This document shows positions 45,519 to 54,107 of a DNA stretch of 64,000 nucleotides, in pieces. The stretch's first letter is position 1. Every line of letters starts with the position of its first letter. Location: contig CAVXGT010000010.1 of NCBI GenBank assembly GCA_963761475.1, positions 62,001-126,000 of the forward strand. Reading direction: 5' to 3'. The stretch is from Ga0077555 sp963761475 (GTDB taxonomy: Bacteria > Pseudomonadota > Alphaproteobacteria > Rhizobiales > Hyphomicrobiaceae). The position numbers and the translations under genes are program-made. The notes under the pieces were generated by a model. It ran no database searches. It saw only the letters and a program-made list of their open reading frames with translations, and was not told the DNA's origin.

Positions 45519-46403
45519 CTAAACCTTCCCCTCCGACTTCAACCGCCGGTACTCTTCCTTGCGGGCGAGCCATTTGGCCTTTGTGTCGGGGTCCTGCCAC
45601 GGCTGCTCATCGGAAAACACCAGCCGCTTCCAATCGTAACCCTTGCTCCACGTATACTGCGGCGCAACCGTCGTCCGCGGTTCCGTGGCCGTCTCCAGCA
45701 GATTGAGCGCGTGCTGGAAGATCTGCTTCTGCTGCGCCACCTCGAACGGTTCCCCGCACGGGCTCCCCAGCGGGAAATCGACGAACACGAAGCGCGCAAC
45801 GCCACAATGCTCGACAATATCGCGCGCGGCCCCCATCACCACGGTGGGCACGCCATTCTCTTCCAGGTACCGGGCAATCAAACTCACGGTCTGATGACAC
45901 ACGGGTCAGACAGGCACCAGGATGACTGCGTCGAGCCCATCCTCGCGCGCGTAGGCCAGCGCCTTCGGCGCCTCCTGCTCCAGCACCTTACGCTGCGAGT
46001 AGTTGTTGTAGGCCCCGTACACCCGCTCCGGCATCGAGCCGATCCGCCCATCGGCCACCGCCTCGCGCAGCCGGTCGATCGGATAGAACGCGTTGACGTC
46101 ATCGAGATGCGTCGCATTCCGGTCGAACGACAGCGTCCGCGAGTAGAGCTTCTCGGTCGGCGTATCGCCTGGGATCAGGTAGACGCCGCGGAAGTCCTCC
46201 TCGTTGATCGGGTTGGCCTCCCGATCCGCATCGAAACGCACGGCCACCTCGCTGGTGCCGAGCAGCCCCACCCGGCATTCGCTGAGCGGCTTCTTCAGCC
46301 GCGCAAACGGCACCTCGTCGAAGTGCGCCCACTGGTAGGATTTCTCGTAGCCTTGGCGCAGGTAATCCTCGCGCGTTCGGTCGATGTAACGGACATGATC
46401 CAT
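45519..46403 (-). CDS. GrdB-family selenoprotein (in-frame TGA as selenocysteine)
   Basis: A 294-residue protein of the glycine/sarcosine/betaine reductase selenoprotein B family. It starts MDHVRYIDRTREDYLRQGYE (GGGAGG ribosome site upstream). After GLDAVILVPV an in-frame TGA at 45906-45908 is followed, without frame change, by PVCHQTVSLIARYLEENG and VVMGAARDIVEHCGVARFVF. Reading TGA as Sec gives U166-P-V-C169, a redox UxxC motif. A hairpin just after the TGA fits a bacterial SECIS. The sequence before and after belongs to one conserved family, so a mutation is unlikely. The function of these aerobic family members is unknown; a thiol/selenol redox role is inferred. Confidence 0.85.
45877..45895 (-). 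promoter_or_regulatory. SECIS-like hairpin
   Basis: On the mRNA, AUCAGACCGUGAGUUUGAU forms a 7-bp stem (one G-U pair) with the 5-base loop CGUGA, starting 11 nt after the UGA. A GU in the apical loop at 22-23 counted from the U of UGA is close to the SelB-binding GU of the E. coli fdhF SECIS. The position inside the coding region is as expected for bacteria. Confidence 0.65.
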
Positions 46404-46563
46404 GCCCCGGCCTCCCTGTTCGGCCTTTAAGATCCGGAAAGCGTAGCTGCGTCGGGCCCGAGCCGCAACCTCCCCGCTGCGCCATCTCGATCGCACGACT
46501 AGCCCCACCCCGCCGCAGTATGCCAACCTCACCGGCAAACACGCCAAACACACAGGGAGCCCC

Positions 46564-47259
46564 ATGGGACACGAGATCGAGGTCAAGTCGCGCGACGGCG
46601 AGTCTTTCGCAGCCTATCTGGCACTACCCGCCAAATTGCCGGCCCCCGGCATCGTCCTGCTGCCCGAAGTCTTCAACACCAACCCGCACATCCGCTCCGT
46701 CTGCGACGGCTACGCCGCCGACGGCTTCGTCGTCCTCGCGCCAGATGTCTATTGGCGCCAGGAGCCGGGCTCCTACATGACCTACACCGACGCCGGCCGC
46801 GCCAGGGCGCAGGCCCTGCGTGCCCGCCTCGACACCAACCAGTTCGCGCAGGACCTCGAGGACACGATCAACGCCTTGCGCGCCCGCAGCGACTGCACGG
46901 GCAAGGTCGGCGTCATCGGCTTCTGCCTCGGCGGCAAGTTCGTTTACCTTTCTGCCGCTCGCCATGCGATCGACGCTGGTGTCAGCTACTACGGCGTGCA
47001 GATCGACCAGCACCTGGACGAGGCAGCCAATCTCAAATGCCCGCTCCTCATGCACTTCGCCGAGACCGACCACGCCGTGCCCCAGGCAACGGTGGACTTG
47101 GTGCGCAAGACGCTCGAACCGATGGGCCACGCCGAAATCCACCAGTATCCCGGCACCGAGCACGGCTTCAATCGCTATGGCTACCCGCCCCACCATGAGC
47201 AGCAGGCAGCGGTCGCCCGCGCCCGCACGCTCGAACATTTTCGCCGCCATCTAGCCTGA
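46564..47259 (+). CDS. dienelactone hydrolase family protein
   Basis: A 231-residue alpha/beta hydrolase with the DLH elbow GFCLGG (Cys nucleophile), Asp in AETDHAVP and His in TEHGFNRYG, the full Cys-Asp-His triad. DLH opens dienelactones in chloroaromatic breakdown, but most family members are uncharacterised. It diverges from the selenoprotein gene across 160 bases. The start at 46564 follows GGGAG. Confidence 0.9.
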   Translation: MGHEIEVKSRDGESFAAYLALPAKLPAPGIVLLPEVFNTNPHIRSVCDGYAADGFVVLAPDVYWRQEPGSYMTYTDAGRARAQALRARLDTNQFAQDLEDTINALRARSDCTGKVGVIGFCLGGKFVYLSAARHAIDAGVSYYGVQIDQHLDEAANLKCPLLMHFAETDHAVPQATVDLVRKTLEPMGHAEIHQYPGTEHGFNRYGYPPHHEQQAAVARARTLEHFRRHLA

Positions 47260-47318
47260 GCGCCAATCCCCGGCCGCACGCACTCTCGCCCCACGATGCA
47301 ACGTCCCAGGAGTCCGCC

Positions 47319-48923
47319 ATGTCGTCCGCCGTCAAATCCATCTCCGCGCGCGACCTCAAGGCTGTCCTTCACGATGGTGGCGAGATCGCCCTGCTCGATG
47401 CCCGCGAGGAACTGACATTCGGCGAGCGCCACATTCTCATGGCCTCCTGCCTGCCGCTCGGCCGCGTCGAGGTGCTCGCAACCGACATGGTGCCGCGCAC
47501 GTCCGCCCGCGTCGTGTGGTGCGATGATGGCGGCGGCTTCGCCGAGCGCGCCGCCGCCCGCATGGCAGACCTCGGCTACACTGATGTCGCCGTCCTTCAG
47601 GGCGGCATCTCGGCCTGGGAGCAGGCCGGTTATCGCATCTACAGCGGCGTCCACGTGCCGAGCAAAGCCTTCGCCGAGGTCGTCGAGCACGACGCCGGCA
47701 CGCCCTGGATCACCGCCGAGCAACTCAAGGCCATGATCGATTCCGGCACCGACATGGCGCTTTTCGACAGCCGCTCTTTCGAAGAATACCACACCAACTC
47801 GATCCCCACCGCCATCAGCGTCCCCGGCGCCGAGCTGGTCTATCGTTTCAAGGACCTGGTGCCCCAACCATCGACCACCGTCGTCGTCAACTGCGGCGGC
47901 CGCACCCGCAGCATCATCGGCGCCCAGTCCCTCATCAACGCCGGCGTGCCAAACAAGGTCGTCTCCCTTAAGGACGGCACCATGGCCTGGCACCTCGCCG
48001 GCTTCGAGGTCGTCAAAGGCGCCGAGCGCCGCCCGCCGGCCGTCTCCGCCGCCTCGGCCAAGGCCGCCCGCGAGGCTGCCGCCGCCGTCGCCCGTCGCTT
48101 CGCCATTCCCCGCATCGATGCCGCAACGCTCGCCGCTTGGCGCGCCGAAGCCGGCAGCCGATCGCTCTACGTGCTCGATGTCCGAACACCCGAGGAATAC
48201 GCGGCAGGCCACGTTGCAGGTGTCCGCTCCGCCCCCGGCGGCCAGCTCGTCCAGGAGACCGACAACTACCTCGCCACCTGGGGCGCCCGCGTCGTTCTCG
48301 TCGACAGCGACGGCGTCCGCGATGTCATGACCGCCTCCTGGTTGAAGCAGATGGGCTGGACCGACGTCGCCGTCATGAGCCTCGCCGATCTCCCGGGCGA
48401 GCGCACCACCGGCCCGCACCGTCCCCACACCCTGGGCCTCGCCGAGGCAACCGCCCCTACCATCACTCCGGCAGCCCTCAAGCCACAGCTCGATGCCGGC
48501 ACCGCCGTCGTCATCGACCTCGAATATTCCAAGGCCTACCGCAATGGCCACATCCCCCGCGCCTGGTTTTCAACCCGCACCCGCCTTGAGGCCGCGCTCG
48601 AGAATGTCCCCACCGCCGCCACCATCGTGCTCACCTCGCCCGATGGCGCTCTTGCACGCATCGCCGCCACCGAGGTCGCCCCGGCCGCATCGACGCCCGT
48701 CGTGGCTCTCGCCGGCGGCACCTGGGCCTGGGCGGCAGCCGGCCTGCCGCTCGCAAAGGGCATCGGACAGATGGCCGACACCCCGAACGACGTCTGGTTA
48801 CCGGCACGCGAGCGCGGCGGCGACCGCAAGACCGCCATGCGCGCCTACCTCGCTTGGGAGATCGACCTCGTCAACCAGATGGCAACCGACGAAGACCAGC
48901 GCTTTGCGGTGACGAAAGCCTGA
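47319..48923 (+). CDS. four-domain rhodanese-like protein
   Basis: A 534-residue protein of four rhodanese domains. Domain 1 has VVWCDDGG and domain 2 VVNCGGRTRS, both with the sulfur-carrying Cys. In domains 3 (VVLVDSDGVRD) and 4 (IVLTSPDGALA) the Cys is replaced, so these are likely non-catalytic. The repeated LDAREE/FDSRSFEEYH/LDVRTPEEYAAGH phrases mark each domain start. No signal peptide. It follows the DLH gene by 59 bases. Confidence 0.9.
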   Translation: MSSAVKSISARDLKAVLHDGGEIALLDAREELTFGERHILMASCLPLGRVEVLATDMVPRTSARVVWCDDGGGFAERAAARMADLGYTDVAVLQGGISAWEQAGYRIYSGVHVPSKAFAEVVEHDAGTPWITAEQLKAMIDSGTDMALFDSRSFEEYHTNSIPTAISVPGAELVYRFKDLVPQPSTTVVVNCGGRTRSIIGAQSLINAGVPNKVVSLKDGTMAWHLAGFEVVKGAERRPPAVSAASAKAAREAAAAVARRFAIPRIDAATLAAWRAEAGSRSLYVLDVRTPEEYAAGHVAGVRSAPGGQLVQETDNYLATWGARVVLVDSDGVRDVMTASWLKQMGWTDVAVMSLADLPGERTTGPHRPHTLGLAEATAPTITPAALKPQLDAGTAVVIDLEYSKAYRNGHIPRAWFSTRTRLEAALENVPTAATIVLTSPDGALARIAATEVAPAASTPVVALAGGTWAWAAAGLPLAKGIGQMADTPNDVWLPARERGGDRKTAMRAYLAWEIDLVNQMATDEDQRFAVTKA

Positions 48924-48934
48924 CCCCACCGCGA

Positions 48935-49798
48935 TTACAGCCAGTCTTTCGCGCGCTGATCGTAGTCGTCGGCCCGTGTCAGCTGCCGCATCAGGTCGGC
49001 CGACGCGACGCCTTTGAGATCGCCGGGCTTGGTGCCCTCGCGCAACGCCTTCAGCGTGTTGTAGATCGCCTGCACGCCCGCCGCGAACGGCTGATGCCCC
49101 TGCAGCGCCACCCGGACACCCGTCTTCGACAGCCAGGGGATATCCGCAAGCTCACCCGGCGAACCCCCGAGGATGATCGGGATCTTGATCTCCGCCGCCA
49201 CGGCCTCGACCTCGGCCCGCGCCTTCACGCCGACCAGGAACATCGCGTCCACGCCCGCCGCCTCGTAGGCCTTGGCCCGCTTGATCGTGTCCTCGATGCC
49301 GCTGATCGCCGGCGCGCTCGTCCGCCCCGCAATGATGAGATCGGGATCGTTCCGCCCGGCCAGCGCCGCCTTCATTTTGCCAACGCCCTCCTCGACCGAA
49401 AGCATGCGCTGCTTGCCGCCCGTGCCGAACGGCTGCGGCAGGTCCGTATCCTCGATCGATAGGCCCGACACGCCCGCCGCCTCGAGCTCCTCAACCGTGC
49501 GCATCACCGACAGCGCATTGCCGTATCCGTGATCGGCGTCGCACATCAGCGGCAGATCCGCCGCCCGCCCGATCCGATAGGCCTGCTGCGCAAACTCGCT
49601 GAGCGTCAGCGTGATGAGATCCGGCGAGCCCAGCACCGTCAGCGACGCCGTCGAGCCCGCGAACATGCCTGCTTCGAACCCCAGGTCGTAGGCGATCCGC
49701 GCCGCGATCGGGTCGTGCACTGAGCCCGGATGGATGCAAGTCGGCCCTTCGAAGATGGCGCGAAATTTCTGACGGCGTTTGGTCCAGCGTGACGGCAT
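48935..49798 (-). CDS. isocitrate lyase/PEP mutase family protein (oxaloacetate decarboxylase-like)
   Basis: A 287-residue TIM-barrel enzyme. The metal site is MCDADHGYGNAL and the family block is GVSGLSIEDTDLPQPFG, followed by AGRTSAP and FLVGVKARAEVEAVA. The active-site loop lacks the KKCGH of isocitrate lyase, so a C-C or C-P lyase such as oxaloacetate decarboxylase or carboxyphosphonoenolpyruvate mutase is more likely. The start at 49798 (MPSRWTKRRQKFRAIFEGP) fits the family. Confidence 0.85.
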   Translation of the reverse strand: MPSRWTKRRQKFRAIFEGPTCIHPGSVHDPIAARIAYDLGFEAGMFAGSTASLTVLGSPDLITLTLSEFAQQAYRIGRAADLPLMCDADHGYGNALSVMRTVEELEAAGVSGLSIEDTDLPQPFGTGGKQRMLSVEEGVGKMKAALAGRNDPDLIIAGRTSAPAISGIEDTIKRAKAYEAAGVDAMFLVGVKARAEVEAVAAEIKIPIILGGSPGELADIPWLSKTGVRVALQGHQPFAAGVQAIYNTLKALREGTKPGDLKGVASADLMRQLTRADDYDQRAKDWL

Positions 49799-49902
49799 CA
49801 CATGTGATCCTGGGTTCGGGTTACGACAACGGTTTTGGATCGCGGACCGGCTGGCCCGCGTCAATCCTATGACCGCCCCAGTCCACGCCCCTTTTCCCCC
49901 AA

Positions 49903-49992
49903 ATGCAATCCCCGGCGCCGTGCGCCCGCATGCCGCCACCGCCGCAGGTCCGTTCGCGCTCACCGGAGCCTGTCCCGGACTTGATCCGGGAA
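49903..49992 (+). pseudogene. Rhs core scrap plus palindromic element
   Basis: GAVRPHAATAAGPFAL is a piece of the Rhs repeat core also seen near 51910 and 54440. It is followed at 49963-49992 by the palindrome TGTCCCGGACTTGATCCGGG, then by the end of an Rhs core. The joined pieces skip most of the Rhs protein, so this is a deletion remnant. Confidence 0.6.
49963..49992. repeat. palindromic element copy 1 in Rhs remnant
   Basis: CCGGAGCC then TGTCCCGGACTTGATCCGGG. TCCCGGA and TCCGGGA form the stem. The same element sits at 54486-54516, each time at a break in Rhs core sequence. Confidence 0.7.
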
Positions 49993-49996
49993 CCCC

Positions 49997-50830
49997 CACC
50001 TCGGCCGCTTCATCAGTCCGGACTGGTGGGACCCCAACAAACCCGGCGTCGGGACCAACCGCTACGCCTATTCAGACAACGATCCCGTGAACAAGTCAGA
50101 TGAGAATGGGCATGTTTTCGAAACAGCATTTGACGCCTTCAGTCTAGCAATTGGGCTGAACAGCTTCGCGAGCAACTTTGCAAAGGGCAACTACACAGCA
50201 GCGACCATAGATGCGATCGGAATCTTGGCCGATGCTGTGGCTGTAGCAGTGCCGGGAGTACCTGGCGTCGTCGGTATCTCCATTCAAGACGCCAGATCCG
50301 CAACCAGAGCTTCAATTCAGACCGCAAGAACATCTCATTTGGCTCGGCAAGGCTATGTTCAGCACCACATCTCTCCATTTACACTACCGAAGTCGAACGA
50401 AGCATTTCTGGCCAAGATCGGCTTTGATAAGAACGCCAGAGCGAACCTAATCACTCTGCCGACGCAGCGTGGGATGCATGCCAGTCGAACCGTCCACCGT
50501 GGCATGCACAATGCTGAGTATACCGCTCGGTTCACAAACAGGCTCAATTCACTTGAGGCTGCTGTAAGACAAGGCCGGATAACGAATAAGGAGGCACTTA
50601 GCCAGTACCAGGCATTAGTCGCTTCCCAGCGCGCTGGCCTAAGAAATGGGACGACCCAACTCAATCAAGCATCGAAGGCAAACGCTCCGCGTGCTACGTC
50701 AATCACGTCAACAACCATCACATCAACATCGGCAGAGACTGATTCAAGTGCGAACCCTTCTCCTTCATCAACATCTGGTGCTACAGCTGATGACGGAGGC
50801 AGTGCGCAAGGTGCTGATCGAGGCGGGTAG
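49997..50830 (+). CDS. orphan Rhs tip 1: Rhs core end plus AHH-type nuclease toxin
   Basis: The frame begins with the end of the Rhs core (HLGRFISPDWWDPNKPGVG, NRYAYSDNDPVNKSDENGH) without a usable upstream start (TGA at 49982); GTG at 50087 is the only nearby start. The variable tip has hydrophobic helices, then YVQHHISPFTLPKSNEAF, ANLITLPTQRGMHAS and VHRGMHNAEYTARFTNRL, which fits the AHH nuclease (HNH/Endo VII superfamily) of polymorphic toxins. The tail is Ser/Thr-rich. Base composition drops after 50110. It is probably a silent cassette that gains a start by recombination with a full Rhs gene. Confidence 0.75.
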   Translation, partial: HLGRFISPDWWDPNKPGVGTNRYAYSDNDPVNKSDENGHVFETAFDAFSLAIGLNSFASNFAKGNYTAATIDAIGILADAVAVAVPGVPGVVGISIQDARSATRASIQTARTSHLARQGYVQHHISPFTLPKSNEAFLAKIGFDKNARANLITLPTQRGMHASRTVHRGMHNAEYTARFTNRLNSLEAAVRQGRITNKEALSQYQALVASQRAGLRNGTTQLNQASKANAPRATSITSTTITSTSAETDSSANPSPSSTSGATADDGGSAQGADRGG

Positions 50831-50862
50831 GTCCCACGCGTCGTTAAGGCAATGAGGATCCA

Positions 50863-51435
50863 ATGTTCTACGTACTCGGTAGCACCATCAATGATGAATT
50901 TACCGACTTCGACTGGGACGCCCACCCGGATGCACTACGTCTCTTCGCCGGGAAAGATTTGGGCGACTTTCGCAGTCCACTTTCGGTTGTCTCAACAATG
51001 CGTCTTTTCCGTCGGCTCAAGCGTGTCGACGTGATGCCTATGGGGGCGCCATTCATTGGCGTTAGCGAAGCCTTGAAAGATCTTCTCATACGAGAATGCC
51101 CCGATTGCGTGCAATTCTTTCCATTGCCGATTTACAACAAACAAGGGCGATGTCTAAGCGACAACAGCTTCTGGGCCCTAAATATTACAAGGAGCTACCC
51201 AGCAATAGATTTGGGTCAAAGCGACTATAGCTCTGTTCCCCGCCTCGATGATCCATCAAAAAAGCAAATAACGTTCTTCAAGAAAATTGTGATCAGGTCC
51301 AGGGCGGATGACGCACCCATGATCTTCAGAGAAGCCAACGATTTAGCTTTTGCCGTTATCCGGCAGGAGCTTAAGGAATGCATCGAACGGCACGGACTGG
51401 TGGTCGGGATGTTCCCCTTGGTGAATATGGCGTAG
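50863..51435 (+). CDS. putative immunity protein for tip 1 (DUF1629/Imm11-like)
   Basis: A 190-residue protein, less GC-rich than the chromosome, placed 32 bases after the AHH toxin tip, as Rhs immunity genes are. Segments MPMGAPFIGVSEALKDLLIR, VQFFPLPIYNKQGR, FWALNITRSYPAIDLGQSDY and AFAVIRQELKECIERHGLVV recall the DUF1629-type immunity pattern (choice of words ends with a C-terminal helix and GLVG-like turn). The family match is by pattern only. Confidence 0.6.
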   Translation: MFYVLGSTINDEFTDFDWDAHPDALRLFAGKDLGDFRSPLSVVSTMRLFRRLKRVDVMPMGAPFIGVSEALKDLLIRECPDCVQFFPLPIYNKQGRCLSDNSFWALNITRSYPAIDLGQSDYSSVPRLDDPSKKQITFFKKIVIRSRADDAPMIFREANDLAFAVIRQELKECIERHGLVVGMFPLVNMA

Positions 51436-53384
51436 CCCGGCATCGCAAGGCCGGTCGGCACCATCAACAACGCGTGGACCTACGACGAGGCCGGTCGCCT
51501 CAAGTCGATCCCTGGCCACATCTCGCTGCTCGAGTACAACGCCCGCGGCCAGATAACGCGCGCGACCTACGCCAACGGCGTCGTCACCACCAACACCTAT
51601 AACGACGCCCGCGGCTGGCTCACCCGCGTTGAGACCGTGAAGGGCGCCACCACCCTACAGGACATCTCCTACACGCGTGCACCAACGGGCCGCATCACCT
51701 CCGTCAGCCATGCCGGCCGGCCCAACGACAGCTGGACCTACGCGTACGACACGCTCGACCGGCTGCTCACGGCGACCAACACCGGCGACGCCTCCCTGTC
51801 GCAGACCTTCAGCTACGACAGCGCCCACAATCTGACCTCGAACAGCGCGGTGGGAACTTACAGCTATCCCGCACAGGGGCGTCGTGCCGGAGGCGCGCAA
51901 GAAACAGGGCGCCGTGCGTCCGCATGCCGCCACCTCTGCCGGCCCGTTCGCGCTTCTCTACGACGCCAACGGCAACATGACGGCGAAGACCGGGGCACAT
52001 TTGATTGCGCTTCGGGTGCCGACCAGCACCCGCGCTGCGGCCAACCTCGCCATGACGTCTTGCCGGAGGCGAGCCAGGAGCGAACGACGCCGAGAACAAG
52101 CTTGCCACCATGCTCGTCGGTGCCGCGTCCTGCCGGAGGCGGGCAAACAACAGAGTACCGCTACCGCTACACCGCCGACAATGCGCGCGCCTTGAAGATC
52201 TCGGTGCAGACGGCGGGCCCGAACCAGATCACCGCCTACCTCGGCCCCGACGCCGAGATCGAGCCCTCGGGCACCTGGGTCAAGTACGTGCACGACGACG
52301 TCAAGCGGAAGGGATTCGGGCCGACGTCGCAGATGTACTTCCATCACCGCGATCACCTCAAAACCATCCGGGTGATCACGGACTCGGGCGGTAACGAGGT
52401 CTCCCGCACCTTCTTCCGCGCCTACGGCCGCCGCGCGGATGCGCAGTGGGCATCTGAAGCGCCATTGAAGAGCGCATCCAGACCGGCTCGCACACCGAGA
52501 CCAAGGGCTACATCGGCCAGCGCGTCCTGCCGGAGGCGGGCGACCAAGACGACGCCGAATCCGGCCTCCTCTTCCTCAACGCCCGCTATTACGATCCCCA
52601 CCTCGGCCGCTTCATCAGTCCGGACTGGTGGGACCCCAACAAGCCCGGCGTCGGCACGAACAGGTATGCCTACGCGGACAACGATCCCGTCAACAAGAGT
52701 GACGAGAATGGGCATGCAGTTGGCACATTGCCACTCCCGCCTCAAATTTCTATTCCCATCGCCATAACGATTGCGATCGCAACGCATCCGACAGTGAGGG
52801 GTGGAATGACCGCACTGGCGAACAAGGCTGCGAAGGCCATAGCCGCGACGGCACAGGCAATCACTGCTATGATGAGTAGCAAAGCAGGCGATCACGCCAA
52901 GGGCACGGAGAATTCACCCGAAAACGGAAAGGCAGGGCAAGCAGAGGCCGCACAGAATGCGAGCGACAAAGGGCAAGCATCAACGCCTGCCCAACAAGGC
53001 AATACGCAGAATGCTGCCACGTCGAAATCAGGAAAATTTACTGGAAACACGTCTATAGACACAGTGTTAGGGGAATTAGGGACAACCAAGTCTGGTTACC
53101 CAAAAGCAGGTGACGTCGACAAAGGAATGGAAACTCCCGTAACCCCAAGCACCTTCAATGAAGCCATAGCAAACATCCCTGAGGCCACACAGACCACGCC
53201 TAAATCCGGCGTAACAGTCACAACCCTTCCAGACGGCACGAAGATATCCCAATATGGGCAACGGGGCTCAACAAAAACACCGGGCTACTCCGTTGCGGAT
53301 AAGAGCGGAAAGACTATAGGAAAAGGATCGTTGACTGGAGCAGAGACGCCATCGACACCTACCAACGCTGACGCAGACAAATAA
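51436..53384 (+). pseudogene. Rhs fragment 2: broken core plus unknown toxin tip
   Basis: Starting right after the immunity gene, YD repeats run WTYDEAGRLKSIPGH, LEYNARGQITRATYANGVVT, SWTYAYDTLDRLLTAT and FSYDSAHNLTSNSAVGTYSY. The frame then breaks near 51885 and again around 52060, 52130 and 52450, where short TGCCGGAGGCG pieces lie. The core end (ARYYDPHLGRFISPDWWDP) is in frame with a tip (about 52701-53384) that is Ala/Thr/Lys-rich, ending VTTLPDGTKISQYGQRGSTK and TPGYSVADKSGKTIGKGSL. I do not recognise this tip. Whether the frame breaks are real or error is open. Confidence 0.65.
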
Positions 53385-53421
53385 CAGCAGATCGAAAAAA
53401 TTCCTGACGAAGGGGACAGTA

Positions 53422-54081
53422 GTGACCGAGTTCTATGATAAAGATGCCGAGTTTGTCGAGCCACTGCACGTGGATAAATCAAAAATAGAGCAGCTCGGAA
53501 TGCACTACTTGAGCGAGGCAGAGACGCGCGCGTTAGATTTCAAGCCATCGTTCGAAATTGTTAACGTGGCGGAATACGACTGCTTCGCACTGCCCGTAAA
53601 AGGTGAGACCTATCTTGCCTTGCCAGGCGAGTTGGACGATCATTGCTCCAGCAATATTGAAGGGATCTCAATCGGAAGAGCGGTGACGGATCACATCAAT
53701 ATAAACCTGACGGGCAAAAAATATCTAATCCACGCCTGTCGGACCTGCGCCAGCGCGGCAGTAGTCGAGACGTTTTCGTATGAGGCGTTGGCGATCTTCT
53801 CCTTCATTTATGAACCGAGCGCCGTTATCGTTTACTCCCCGGGTGCGTCATTCCAATGGGCGTTTCATCGCGATATGGAAGTCACGCTCTGTTGGAGGAG
53901 GAGCGAGGGCCAACCCTCGCCCTTCCACCTAGGCGATAAAGACGTTGCCTTCTGGAATGAATTCTTCACCAATAATTATTGGACCTTCGCGCCACTTGGC
54001 CAAACTCGGAAGGACGTGCTTGATGAGTATTTCATGTCGAGACTTCCTGGGATTCGACCACCGCCAATGCCTGAGGCGTAA
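53422..54081 (+). CDS. unrecognised protein, putative immunity protein for tip 2
   Basis: A 219-residue protein directly after the second Rhs tip and less GC-rich than the chromosome. Visible segments are EYDCFALPVKGETYLALPGE, YLIHACRTCASAAVVETFSY and AVIVYSPGASFQWAFHRDME. No family recognised. Position after a toxin tip and before another Rhs fragment is the basis for calling it immunity. Confidence 0.5.
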   Translation: MTEFYDKDAEFVEPLHVDKSKIEQLGMHYLSEAETRALDFKPSFEIVNVAEYDCFALPVKGETYLALPGELDDHCSSNIEGISIGRAVTDHININLTGKKYLIHACRTCASAAVVETFSYEALAIFSFIYEPSAVIVYSPGASFQWAFHRDMEVTLCWRRSEGQPSPFHLGDKDVAFWNEFFTNNYWTFAPLGQTRKDVLDEYFMSRLPGIRPPPMPEA

Positions 54082-54107
54082 TAGGGTTATATAGTCATGC
54101 GGCGGAG

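Noticed and set aside
45906..46586. Treating the two halves of the GrdB-family gene as two genes, or as a nonsense pseudogene.
   Set aside because: Frame, family continuity, UxxC and the adjacent hairpin favour Sec insertion.
47181..48551. A 456-residue open frame antisense to the rhodanese gene.
   Set aside because: The four clear rhodanese domains on the plus strand explain the region.
49779..50090. Open frame starting near 49869 as the beginning of an Rhs gene.
   Set aside because: The frame is not Rhs-like before 49903, and a stop precedes the tip frame. It is remnant sequence.
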